NCBI GenBank assembly: GCA_036940085.1
Contig: JALLBK010001204.1
Coordinates: forward strand, 1 to 16,082
Direction: 5' to 3'
Length of the DNA: 16,082 bases
Source: Discostella pseudostelligera
Taxonomy: Eukaryota > Bacillariophyta > Thalassiosirophyceae > Thalassiosirales > Thalassiosiraceae
The notes under the pieces were generated by a model that was not told where the DNA came from, searched no databases, and saw nothing but the letters and a program-made list of their open reading frames with translations. Every line of letters starts with the position of its first letter. Position 1 is the first letter of the stretch. A program made the translations under genes and the position numbers. Positions 8,550 through 16,082 of the stretch are shown piece by piece.

Positions 8550-9780
8550 ATGATAACAACAGCATCCATTGTCGATATTCTACCCACATCTGCTTGGCAG
8601 GACGAAACAACTTCTGCCAATGCTTCGTCGATACATGATACTGATATCTCTGAAGACGAAGAAGAAGTGGATGCCGAAACTCCCTTCCATCAGCTCATGA
8701 ATCGCGGAAACTTTCTCCGTCAGCTTCGTCTGCTTGCATTGGCGGATGAATTGGAACGCCAGCATTCTACAACAAACAACAAATCTGGTAATCATCGTAC
8801 TACTACCGTCGCACACTCTGGTTTCAACGAAGAGAAGAAGGACGACGATGAAGATAACAACTCTTCTCAATATGAAGATGAGCAGCTATTGCAAGAAGAT
8901 ATTATCCATACTCTATCCACCACCAATGAAACAATGCTCGACTACAATTCCTACCTTGGCCATCAACGCTACTATGATGATTTGAAACATGTCGATATTA
9001 ACTACATCGATTATGGACACATTGGAAAGAACAATATTTGTGGTGGTGGTGAGTGGTGGTGGTGCATCATCTTATGCAGAGGGTGGTTGTGATGGCGGTG
9101 GTAGACTCGTCGTCGAACAACGCAAAAGTTTAGGCAAGGGTGGGTTATGTTGGGATGCGGCATTTGTTCTTGGAGAGCATGTGATTCATCAGGCAGAGGA
9201 ATGGAATCATGGTGTTGAGAAGAAAACGACGACTCGTCCATTGAGAGTAGTCGAACTTGGTTCAGGCACCGGCCTATGTGGAATGATGGTGGCCAAAGCT
9301 GTCCAATGTCATGTGGAAATTACCGATTTGCCCGAGTTGCTTGATTTGATGAGTGCAAATGTGGAACGTAATTTCGGCAGCGGTAATAATGATGGTACTA
9401 CTACGACTACTCCAACTATTATTCCCGAGGTGGATATCAACGACCAAAAGTCCATGGGTACCATCTCGAGCAGAGTACTACGATGGGGCATCGAATCGGA
9501 TTATCAAGGTGCACCCTACGATTGCATCATTGGTGCGGACATTGTTACTAATTTGTATGATCCCGTCGCATTAGCGCAAACAATCCATGCTCTGAGTGGA
9601 CCGAACACCAGCATCTATATTTCTGGGAAGGCGAGACTTGACAAACCGCACGAAGAGTTTGATGTAGAAATGCAGCGGTTGTTCAAGTCGGTGAAGAAGA
9701 TTCGGACCGATGAGATTCATAGTCGACTGAAGAGTCCGAATGTGTTTATTATCGTTGCTGAGGGCAAGCGTTCAATGTAA
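8550..9780 (+). CDS. METTL21/Methyltransf_16-type protein lysine methyltransferase
   Basis: Predicted class I (seven-beta-strand) SAM-dependent methyltransferase of the METTL21/FAM86/EEF2KMT group (Methyltransf_16), which methylates lysines on chaperones and translation factors. Two frames must be joined: 8550-9048 and 9080-9780. Removing 9049-9079 (GTGAGT...GCAG, 31 nt) joins them in phase and gives 399 residues. The N-terminal about 145 residues are acidic and low in complexity. The catalytic part starts near VVEQRKSLGKGGLCWDAA, the family's Q...G..W segment before the SAM fold. Motif I is VVELGSGTGLCG (G227-S-G-T-G231), followed by the acidic ITDLPELL loop. IIGADIV is the family's post-motif strand (compare LGADVVY), and a strand-rich C-terminus ends PNVFIIVAEGK. 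The substrate cannot be told. The methyltransferase call is firm; the join is not. Confidence 0.78.
9049..9079 (+). other. Putative 31-nt mini-intron or frameshift site
   Basis: The upstream frame (GKNNICGG) and the downstream frame (GGCDGGGRLVVEQ) differ by one base. A GTGAGT donor at 9049 and a GCAG acceptor ending at 9079 would fix the frame, but 31 nt is far below usual algal introns. The site is inside a TGG-repeat tract, where a one-base indel in the assembly or a real frameshift is an equally good explanation. Confidence 0.4.
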
Positions 9781-10098
9781 GATTTCTGTGCTCTCGCGAC
9801 TTCTTGTTACCCTTAAAAAGACATCGTGGTTTCTGCCTCGAAAGTGAGGTTCAACAATGAGACGATCGACGATCACCGACAGGAAGTGTCCCAACCTTAA
9901 TATATAGAATTGATTGATCATTTACATATATTGTTGTTATTTCTATTGATTGAGGATGATTATGGAAATGGAGAATGGGGCGATCGTATCATCAATCTCC
10001 GCTCTCTTGCATCTTGCATGCTACTGTCGCCTCGCTCGTTTCAGCTACGGAGGAAGGCATGCTCATGTCGCTGCATCAATCATCATGATCAGTTTGCG
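9781..10098 (+). other. Spacer and probable leader of the oxygenase gene
   Basis: 318 bases between two genes on the same strand. A TATA-like run, TTAATATATAGAAT, lies near 9898-9911. The oxygenase frame stays open back to an ATG at 9910, but that extension is unlike a plastid or signal leader, and several upstream ATGs in another frame begin near 9953. Nothing else is recognised. Confidence 0.45.
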
Positions 10099-10995
10099 AT
10101 GGTTTCGGCAGTGCTACTGCTCGTCGGCGCCATCTTATTCTCAGTTCCTCCTACAGCTTCAGCATTTTGCTATTCGGGCTCAATCAAAAGGGCGACGCCA
10201 CACTTTAATCATGCCAGTACTACTAGTCAATCTACAACTACTCTGAAAGTATCGGAGCTGCACGTGCCTGGGTATGCACAAACTAAACTACCATTCCTTC
10301 ATCCTGATGACAACAGAGGGCGAGGGAACAACATTGCAAGCACTACAACGACAACCATCTTCCATGAACGATCGTACCAACCAAATGTTGACTACATATC
10401 ACAAGTACCCCACCAAAATGGTCACTTGATTCATAGAACTACCACCCCTATCTTCACTCCTCAGGAATGTCAATCAATAATTAATGAAGCAGAAGCAAAA
10501 GCCAACGAGATGGGTTGGACAACGACACGTCATGGCAATTATCCCACCACGGACTTACCAATCGTCGAGCTACCTACAACATTGGAATTCTTAAAAGTGG
10601 CATTAGTCGAACGAATCTACCCACTATTAAGACAACAATTTCGTGAATTCTTACCTGACGGTGGACAGAATTTACGTGTGGCCGATGGATTCATTGTCAA
10701 ATACGATGCGTTGGGTGGTCAGATGGAACTAAAACCCCATCGTGATGGATCGGTACTATCCTTTAATGTTGCATTGAATCCAATGTCGGAATTTGAGGGT
10801 GGAGGAACGTGGTTCCAATCATTGAATGGCCCTGTAAAAATTGATCAGGGAGAGATTGTCTCACACTCGAGTTCGTTGTTGCATGGTGGACAGGGTATAA
10901 CGCGGGGAAAGCGGTATATTATTGTTTGCTTTGTTATTTTGGAGGGGTATGATTCGTGGAGTATGAGGTTTTACAATCAGGTTAGGAATTTATGA
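10099..10995 (+). CDS. 2-oxoglutarate/Fe(II)-dependent oxygenase, prolyl-4-hydroxylase type, probably plastid-targeted
   Basis: Predicted non-haem iron dioxygenase that couples 2-oxoglutarate decarboxylation to hydroxylation, most likely of a protein side chain; the substrate is unknown. Starting at the Met at 10099 gives 298 residues. Residues 1-22 form a hydrophobic signal peptide ending at ASA-F (20-23), the hallmark of diatom bipartite plastid leaders, followed by a Ser/Thr-rich, Arg/His-containing stretch suited to a transit peptide. The jelly-roll core is at about 105-290. Iron ligands are H214 and D216 (KPHRDGS) and H262 (SLLHGGQG); R272 in RGKRYIIVCFV is placed to bind 2-oxoglutarate. 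The ISH...FTPQEC start of the fold is typical of P4H domains. The frame is open upstream to 9910 and contains another Met at 10018. I prefer 10099 because only it puts the hydrophobic core and ASAF at the N-terminus. Confidence 0.8.
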   Translation: MVSAVLLLVGAILFSVPPTASAFCYSGSIKRATPHFNHASTTSQSTTTLKVSELHVPGYAQTKLPFLHPDDNRGRGNNIASTTTTTIFHERSYQPNVDYISQVPHQNGHLIHRTTTPIFTPQECQSIINEAEAKANEMGWTTTRHGNYPTTDLPIVELPTTLEFLKVALVERIYPLLRQQFREFLPDGGQNLRVADGFIVKYDALGGQMELKPHRDGSVLSFNVALNPMSEFEGGGTWFQSLNGPVKIDQGEIVSHSSSLLHGGQGITRGKRYIIVCFVILEGYDSWSMRFYNQVRNL

Positions 10996-11110
10996 GAGGT
11001 GGTCGGCATTGGTCTACGTGCTGTCGGCGTTGATTATACTCTCTTTCAACAATGTTACACATTGATTAACACTTGAGGCCTACATTACGTTATAACATAT
11101 ACCAAACAGT

Positions 11111-12982
11111 CTAATCCCTATCTGTGAAGTCTCGGAACAATTCCCATAGTTGGCCAAGGATACTACTCGATCCTTCACCGGCTTCGGGCGTTGGTGGCAA
11201 CTCGGTTGCATTGTCTCCACCACCGTCGTACGTTGAAAATGTTGTTCCATCGTCTTCGAATAGATCATCATCACTTATTGTTGACTCGTCTAAGTCTGGT
11301 TCATCATTCATAGTATCTTCACTACTACTTGGATGTTGCGAAGAAGTGTAATCATCCTCGATGGTAGAAAATGTTGTGCCACCATCATTAATTTCTGAAG
11401 ACGATGCTGATGCTGATGCTGATGACTCTATTCCCGAAGGCATGATACTAGACTCGCCCCCATACGCTGCATCCCCGAACAAGGACTCGGAAGATTCTGG
11501 ATCAGACGACGACGAAGGCACACCGGCAGAGGAAGCGATGGTGGCATTGCGATCGGCCTCAATTGCGGCATCACTGGCCATGGCAGAACCTCCTGATTCG
11601 CCACCACCATCACCAACCACACCATTCTCTCCGACCCCTGCTGGCCCTACTGCTGCATCAGCTGCATCGCCATCGGCACCGGCACTAGCATCGCCACCGC
11701 CACCACCCATTATCGGAACTCCCAATCCAATACCACCACCCCTAGGAACATGCCTAGCAATCTCACTCACCATTCTATCCGGAGGCATACTCTGCAACCA
11801 AACCGTACCCGGTCCTGTCAAAGTCGTAACAAACAATCCCTCTCCACCAAAGACTACATTGGCAAATCCTGTCATGGTCGTGACATCATATTCGACTGTC
11901 GATGTCATGCAAACGAGACAGCCACTGGAAATACGTAATTTCTCTCCAGGACGCAAGTCTCGTTTCACGACGGTGCCGAAGGCCTGCAGAAAGACTGTAG
12001 AACTGCTACTCTCTCCTATTCCTTCTTCGTCCAGTTGTCCTGCTTGCAAAGATTGCAAAATAAACCCCTCGCCACCAAAGAATCCTCCAGTGAAGGTTTT
12101 GACAAATGCCATTTCCATAGTAACATCGTGTGAGCCAGCAAGATAGGCACCCTTTTGACAAATTAATTTGGAAGATGGGTAGGTGGATAAATCGAATTTG
12201 AGAATTTTGGCTGGAAAATCGGTCCCTAGGCAAATGGTTCCATAATATGGTCCATCATCTCCTCCTCTTGCATTAGTTTCGGGAGGAATATATCGAAAAT
12301 CTGAAATCATTAAATTCTGTCCAGTCATTACCCTTGTCAATCCAGTTTGAAAGGCTGATGAATTTGATGATGATGATGATGATGATGATGCTCCCATGGA
12401 AGTTTCCATAGTAACACCTTGGCTCATGTAGAGCATAGCACCACTTTCGGCACGTAGTATTTGATGGGGATATAATTGTATTTCAAGAATGTGTGATTCT
12501 GAACCAGAGATTTGGGATTGGGTGGTAAAGTCGATCGGGGCTAGTGGATGATGATCATCAGAGGTTGTAGCTGTAGGAAGAAGATGATGATTTGGTTGGG
12601 ATGATGATGGCGTCATGGAGGAAAAGTAACGGTTTAGATTACTAGGATGGCAGTGATGGCTACGATGATAATGATAGCATCGATGAAGCGGTGACGATGA
12701 TAATGGCGTCGACAACGACAAACCCCCGCGTCTTGCAATTGTTGATGCTATTGCAGCTCTTGATTTCGACAGCATTGATGATGAAGAAGCTGAAGAAGCA
12801 GGTGGTGATGACGACGACGACGACGACGACAACAACGGCAAGCAAACACCTCCCGTCCGCCTCCTATGCCGTCGTAGTCGTAGCAGCAGCCCCCTGGCAG
12901 ATAGGAGAGGCGACGACATCATTGTGTGTTGCGCTTTTACTAAACTATTACTAATACCTCGTGCTGGTGTTGCAACCATCAT
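11111..12982 (-). CDS. AIM24-family mitochondrial protein with long acidic tail
   Basis: Homologue of the AIM24 family (PF01987, formerly DUF124). Yeast Aim24 is a mitochondrial inner-membrane protein tied to MICOS and respiratory organisation; bacterial relatives have a TRAP-like beta fold. A single 623-residue frame. Residues 1 to about 120 are rich in Arg and Ser without acidic residues (RGLLLRLRRHRRR), as in a mitochondrial presequence; Met21 is an alternative start. The domain spans about 151-412 and carries the family signatures GGFFGGEGFILQ, LRPGEKLRISSG and GGEGLFVTTLTGPGTVWLQS, the two GGEG motifs marking the duplicated half-domains. A poly-Ser insert sits at about 199-209. After about 415 comes a Gly/Ala-rich segment, then an acidic Ser/Asp/Glu-rich tail to the end, absent from usual family members. 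The gene is convergent with the oxygenase gene (115-base gap). Confidence 0.85.
   Translation of the reverse strand: MMVATPARGISNSLVKAQHTMMSSPLLSARGLLLRLRRHRRRTGGVCLPLLSSSSSSSSPPASSASSSSMLSKSRAAIASTIARRGGLSLSTPLSSSPLHRCYHYHRSHHCHPSNLNRYFSSMTPSSSQPNHHLLPTATTSDDHHPLAPIDFTTQSQISGSESHILEIQLYPHQILRAESGAMLYMSQGVTMETSMGASSSSSSSSNSSAFQTGLTRVMTGQNLMISDFRYIPPETNARGGDDGPYYGTICLGTDFPAKILKFDLSTYPSSKLICQKGAYLAGSHDVTMEMAFVKTFTGGFFGGEGFILQSLQAGQLDEEGIGESSSSTVFLQAFGTVVKRDLRPGEKLRISSGCLVCMTSTVEYDVTTMTGFANVVFGGEGLFVTTLTGPGTVWLQSMPPDRMVSEIARHVPRGGGIGLGVPIMGGGGGDASAGADGDAADAAVGPAGVGENGVVGDGGGESGGSAMASDAAIEADRNATIASSAGVPSSSSDPESSESLFGDAAYGGESSIMPSGIESSASASASSSEINDGGTTFSTIEDDYTSSQHPSSSEDTMNDEPDLDESTISDDDLFEDDGTTFSTYDGGGDNATELPPTPEAGEGSSSILGQLWELFRDFTDRD
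12366..12390. repeat. (GAT)8 microsatellite inside AIM24-family CDS
   Basis: Eight GAT units plus one G, read on the coding strand as TCA codons giving a poly-Ser stretch within the beta domain. Such tracts commonly vary in length between alleles. Confidence 0.8.
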
Positions 12983-13944
12983 CAGGATGGTTCGTCATTG
13001 CCGAAGGCGAAGGTCGTCGGAGACGAAGTGAATGGCAAGCACCACCAACAATCTTTCCCTTTACGCCACATAGGGATACACTCTTGGACCTTGGATTTTG
13101 GATTGTATCGGAGACGGAAATGGCGGGAAGTGCAGAGGAAGATACTTAAGGCGACGAAAAATGCAAGAAAAGATACTTAACAAAGTAACATGATCTACTT
13201 AATGAAGAACGGGCTCCCACCACCGAACCACCATTCACCACCACCGACCCACCGACCACCACGTACCACCATTCTAGATACCCTTCTACCATTGACCATG
13301 ACCGCCGCCGCCGCCGCCCTCTCCCCTACTATCACCTATCCAAGAACCTTCCGACAACTCGGGCATGAAGCTAGACACACAGAGACAATCATCCCTAATT
13401 TACAATAATGTCGCTGCGCTATTACATTGGCAGGTGGTGTCGGTTAGCCAAGTAAGAACTCAAGGGCCGAGGCCCGATGCCACCTTGCGCAATATGCGAA
13501 CAGTATCCAGCACCTGCCTCCGAATATGCACCATCACCACATAATCGATGTTGCTACAAAACAAAGAACTCTTTACAATATTTATTGTGATTGGCAACGG
13601 CCATCACATTCTACTACGGATTTCAGAGGTCATTGTTATCCAATCCAACAAGTGATCCTGTACACAAGCACACAAAACGAAGTTTGTATTCGATATCAAA
13701 TTACAGCGAAATACGCATCCGCAACCACAACAACCACAATGGTCAAAACTACGAAAGACGACGAGGGAACCGCAGCAACACTCCCATTCTCCGGAACGCT
13801 ATTGGTCAAATAATGTAACAGAGGATGGTGTACCAATTTGCGAAGTGNTTTCGCTGTGGTCGATTTGGGATAAGAAACAACGCAATAACTTTAGTCCAAC
13901 GCAACTTAAATGCAGCCACTCCGTGATAACAAAAGTAGAAAGAC
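12983..13944. other. Intergenic region of 962 bases without a recognised gene
   Basis: The part next to 12982 should hold the AIM24-family promoter, including an E2F-like box (listed separately). AGATACTTAA occurs twice in direct orientation (13140-13149 and 13171-13180). A CCACC-rich stretch covers about 13217-13272 and a CCG run about 13302-13318. Plus-strand frames at 13190-13408 and 13526-13813 match nothing I know. There is an undetermined base at 13848. The right end is the 3' flank of the Cys-rich gene. Confidence 0.55.
13121..13130 (+). promoter_or_regulatory. E2F-like site TGGCGGGAAG
   Basis: Contains GGCGGGAA, the core of the classical E2F site, 139 bases upstream of the AIM24-family start at 12982. 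This is a sequence match only. Confidence 0.3.
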
Positions 13945-16069
13945 TTACCCTGAAATAGATTCGGGGACTTGACTGGATGAGGGTGGGCTGTTTACGCAAT
14001 GGGAGCAGACTCGTAGTATTGAGTGGGAGCAGAAGCAGTCATATGATAGTAACGATAAAATGACGACGTACCTCGGAGGAGAGTAAGTTGGTGGATATGA
14101 AATACTACTACTGTTGGGAGGATCAGCGGTTGACATGCAACACAAATCATCCAACCCAATGGATAGCACGTCGATACATTCCGCTGAAGTAACATCGTAT
14201 GAAATTGCCGACAGAGCGATATATCCACACGTAAATTCATCCTCCATCCCTTGAAGTTGAACATCGTCAAGGACAACACCATCTTCCCCACAGAGCCAGC
14301 ATTTTGAACTGTGAACATCTGGATCACGACAACAGAAAGCTTCAAGATCTTGGAACGAAGTGCAATTTGCCGATGTCATTTCAAAATCCGCCACCGCGTA
14401 AGCTACCTCTGCACAAGTAATCCCTTCTAACCCTGGTACTACAACATCACCAAACAACGCAGTGCCCTGACAGATACTGCATGTAGATGCCTCGGAGGGA
14501 CAACATAGTGCCTCTGCAGATTTGAATAGTTCGCATTCATCAGAGTCTGCTCCTACTAGCTCAGCTGGTCCAATGATATCTTCACAGGTCGTCCCAGCTT
14601 CGTATGGAATTTCCATATCTTCACGGACTTCTCCACTATTGCAAAAGTTACATGTTGCATCTATCTGAGAGCCGTCGTCAGTGAACATCGACGTCGATGC
14701 ACTATTCAGAACAGGAAGGATCATGTTGAGCGAATACAATATTATGGATCAGCGGAAATTTCATCGATACAATCATTCATGATAACAAAACGAGAGAAGA
14801 CGTACCTTGAAAAGGAGGGAGTAGGTGGCGGCGAAGGAGAGAAAGTAGGAGGTGGCGATGGGATACTGATAGGTGGATCCGTGGCTCCAGGGCAGCAACT
14901 ATCGACATAATCAGCGCGAAGACCCGAGCATTCTTCCGAGGTACTCTCATAAAAAACCGCATTTAATGCTACTATACCACACGTCAATCCCGTAGCATCC
15001 CCTGGAATTTGAACATCATCGAAAGATTCGTCACCAGCATCACCACATAAGTAGCATGGACTGTTAACAGTGTCGGCATCGGGACAACAGAATGCTTCCG
15101 CCACTTCATAATTAGTGCAGTTTTCAGAGCCAATGTCAAATAATCCAGCTTCATAGGCTACATATCCACAACTCTTTCCCGCGGTTCCTGGAACGATGAA
15201 ATCTTCATTCAACTTGGCTCCCTTGCAGATACTGCACGTCGATGCCGCCGATGGACAACAAAGCGCCTCGGACAATGTATAAGCATCGCACAATTCAGAG
15301 GACGCATCTACAGTCTGAGAATAGATGACATCATCTGCACAAGTCACTCCATCGAGTTCATCAAGTGGGATTTCAACATCTTCACGGATATCGACACCAT
15401 CACNCATCTGCACAAGTCACTCCATCGAGTTCATCAAGTGGGATTTCAACATCTTCACGGATATCGACACCATCACAAATATTGCATGTTGCTCCTGATG
15501 GAGAGTTGTCGGAGATGGCAGGCGTCGATATAATACTATCCGGAACAAAACGATGTGGAACCAACACAAAATCAATCAGCGGGCGTTTTTATCGATAAGC
15601 ATACGATCAATGATAGTAACAAAGAGACAATACGTACCTAGAAAGGAAGGTGGGTGGTGGTGACGAAAAAATGCCCGGTGGACTAGTTGATGGCGCTGGA
15701 TCGTATTCATCAGGACAACACAGCACTTCCATCACCTGAGCATCCGTGCAATTTTGGGATGCAATGTCAAAATTCTCCCCCACATAGAGAGCAAGCATTC
15801 CACAAGTCACTCCGTCTGTATCTGGAATTTCAAGATAATCATACAACACTGGGCCCTGACAGATAGTGCATGTGGATGCAACATCGGGACAACAGAGCGC
15901 TTCCGAATACTTTAGACTAAGGCACACCTCATCATCTTCGTCGTAAGCCGCGGCAGAGAGAACAACATCTTGGCATGTTACTGTTGTACCTTCCGAGTCT
16001 GAAATTGGGATGACGACATCACGATAATCGGAGCCAGCACACACTTGGCAGGTGTCCGCCACCACAGCT
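13945..16069 (-). CDS. Modular Cys-rich, Pro-rich protein, 3' part (5' end outside window)
   Basis: Probable secreted or cell-surface protein; the function is unknown to me. Exons on the minus strand: 16069-15638, 15535-14806, 14701-14072 and a short last exon 13972-13945 ending in TAA. A pyrimidine-rich TCCTTCCCAG before 16069 suggests another intron, so the start is off the window. Introns are 102, 104 and 99 nt, each with a GTACGT donor, and every border is phase 2, so each internal exon is a whole number of codons (144, 219 after correcting a duplication, and 210). Eight units follow C-x2-C-x(18-21)-C-x(16-17)-C-x(9-11)-C-C: two in the first visible exon, three in each of the next two. 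Exons end in linkers such as SPPPTFSPSPPPTPSFS. Even cysteine numbers fit disulphide bonds. The second exon is split by an N and a 72-base duplication. A GTAAGT at the last exon's end could instead be a donor, and 13987 an alternative acceptor. Confidence 0.75.
14072..16069 (-). repeat. Tandem six-cysteine modules arranged in phase-2 exons
   Basis: Units in coding order begin at CQVC, CTIC (exon ending 15638); CNIC, CSIC, CYLC (exon ending 14806); CNFC, CSIC, CWLC (exon ending 14072). The three unit types recur in the same order, and type 3 (C-Y/W-L-C-G ... DDVQ) is missing from the first visible exon. The spacing of 16 residues between cysteines 3 and 4 is almost invariant. The pattern indicates duplication of a whole exon rather than of single units. 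Confidence 0.75.
15332..15476. repeat. 72-base exact duplication flanking an N: probable assembly artefact
   Basis: 15332-15403 and 15405-15476 are identical for 72 bases with one N between them. Keeping a single copy (removing 73 bases) makes the exon 657 bases, a multiple of three, and restores an unbroken CNICDGVDIREDVEIP reading with the normal cysteine spacing. This is the signature of two contig ends that overlap but were joined with a gap placeholder. Confidence 0.88.
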
Positions 16070-16082
16070 CTGGGAAGGAGGA

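Noticed and set aside
10261..10266. CACGTG G-box in the oxygenase gene
   Set aside because: It is inside coding sequence with no accompanying CGCCAAA. It shows that single G-boxes occur by chance here.
11361..12146. 261-residue plus-strand open frame opposite the AIM24-family gene
   Set aside because: It mirrors Ser/Gly/Ala-rich coding sequence on the other strand, giving Pro/Ser/Ala runs. It has no family resemblance and lies wholly inside a well-supported gene.
13526..13813. 95-residue plus-strand frame in the large intergenic region
   Set aside because: The sequence looks loosely protein-like, but I recognise no motif and a second frame overlaps it. Kept only as unannotated spacer.
13840..13856. 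Second assembly overlap at the N in 13848
   Set aside because: The flanks of this N are not duplicated, so there is no sign of the same type of false join. It may be just one uncalled base.
14742..15413. Cys-rich region as three separate genes
   Set aside because: All borders are GTACGT donors with phase-2 acceptors, and the frame continues once the 72-base duplication is removed.
1..16082. CRISPR arrays, tRNA or rRNA genes, transposons
   Set aside because: I saw no regular spaced repeats, cloverleaf-like sequences, transposase frames or terminal inverted repeats. The repeated regions are microsatellites or coding modules.

Overview
The window looks like nuclear DNA of a diatom, or a closely related alga with a secondary red plastid. 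The evidence is: introns with GT-AG borders (several with GTACGT donors); coding sequence full of Ser/Asn/Asp/Gly/His/Gln low-complexity runs; a protein whose leader ends in the ASA-F motif of diatom plastid preproteins; a helicase-associated (HA) domain protein; and a Cys-rich repeat module of a style I associate with secreted stramenopile proteins. I cannot name the species. It is draft assembly: there are single Ns at 13848 and 15404, and the second sits inside an exact 72-base duplication that is almost certainly a false join.

Layout, left to right. (1) 173-2123, +: a three-exon SET-domain protein with a signal peptide. (2) 2283-5120, -: a long SET-domain protein of the SETD3/SETD6/Rubisco-LSMT type, convergent with gene 1. 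(3) 5707-8166, -: a nuclear-looking low-complexity protein with one HA domain. (4) 8550-9780, +: a METTL21/Methyltransf_16-type protein methyltransferase, divergent from gene 3, whose two halves are joined by a 31-nt putative intron or a frameshift. (5) about 10099-10995, +: a probably plastid-targeted 2-oxoglutarate/Fe(II) oxygenase of the prolyl-4-hydroxylase type. (6) 11111-12982, -: an AIM24-family protein with a mitochondrial-type leader and a long acidic tail. (7) 13945 to beyond the right edge, -: the 3' part of a modular Cys-rich, Pro-rich, presumably secreted protein. It has eight visible six-cysteine units in exons that all begin and end in phase 2.

Regulation. The DNA upstream of genes 2 and 3 carries the same combination of motifs: CGCCAAA (half of the E2F site TTTGGCGCCAAA) and the G-box CACGTG. 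Other E2F-like sites lie between genes 3 and 4 and upstream of gene 6. In gene 3 the cluster falls inside the longest open frame, which suggests that translation really starts about 210 bases further in.

Genes 1, 2 and 4 are all predicted protein methyltransferases and gene 5 is a predicted hydroxylase, so four of the seven genes look like protein-modifying enzymes. There is no operon-like arrangement and the targeting signals differ, so shared function is not implied. The most interesting items are the modular Cys-rich gene, whose introns are visibly related to one another, and the shared promoter module.
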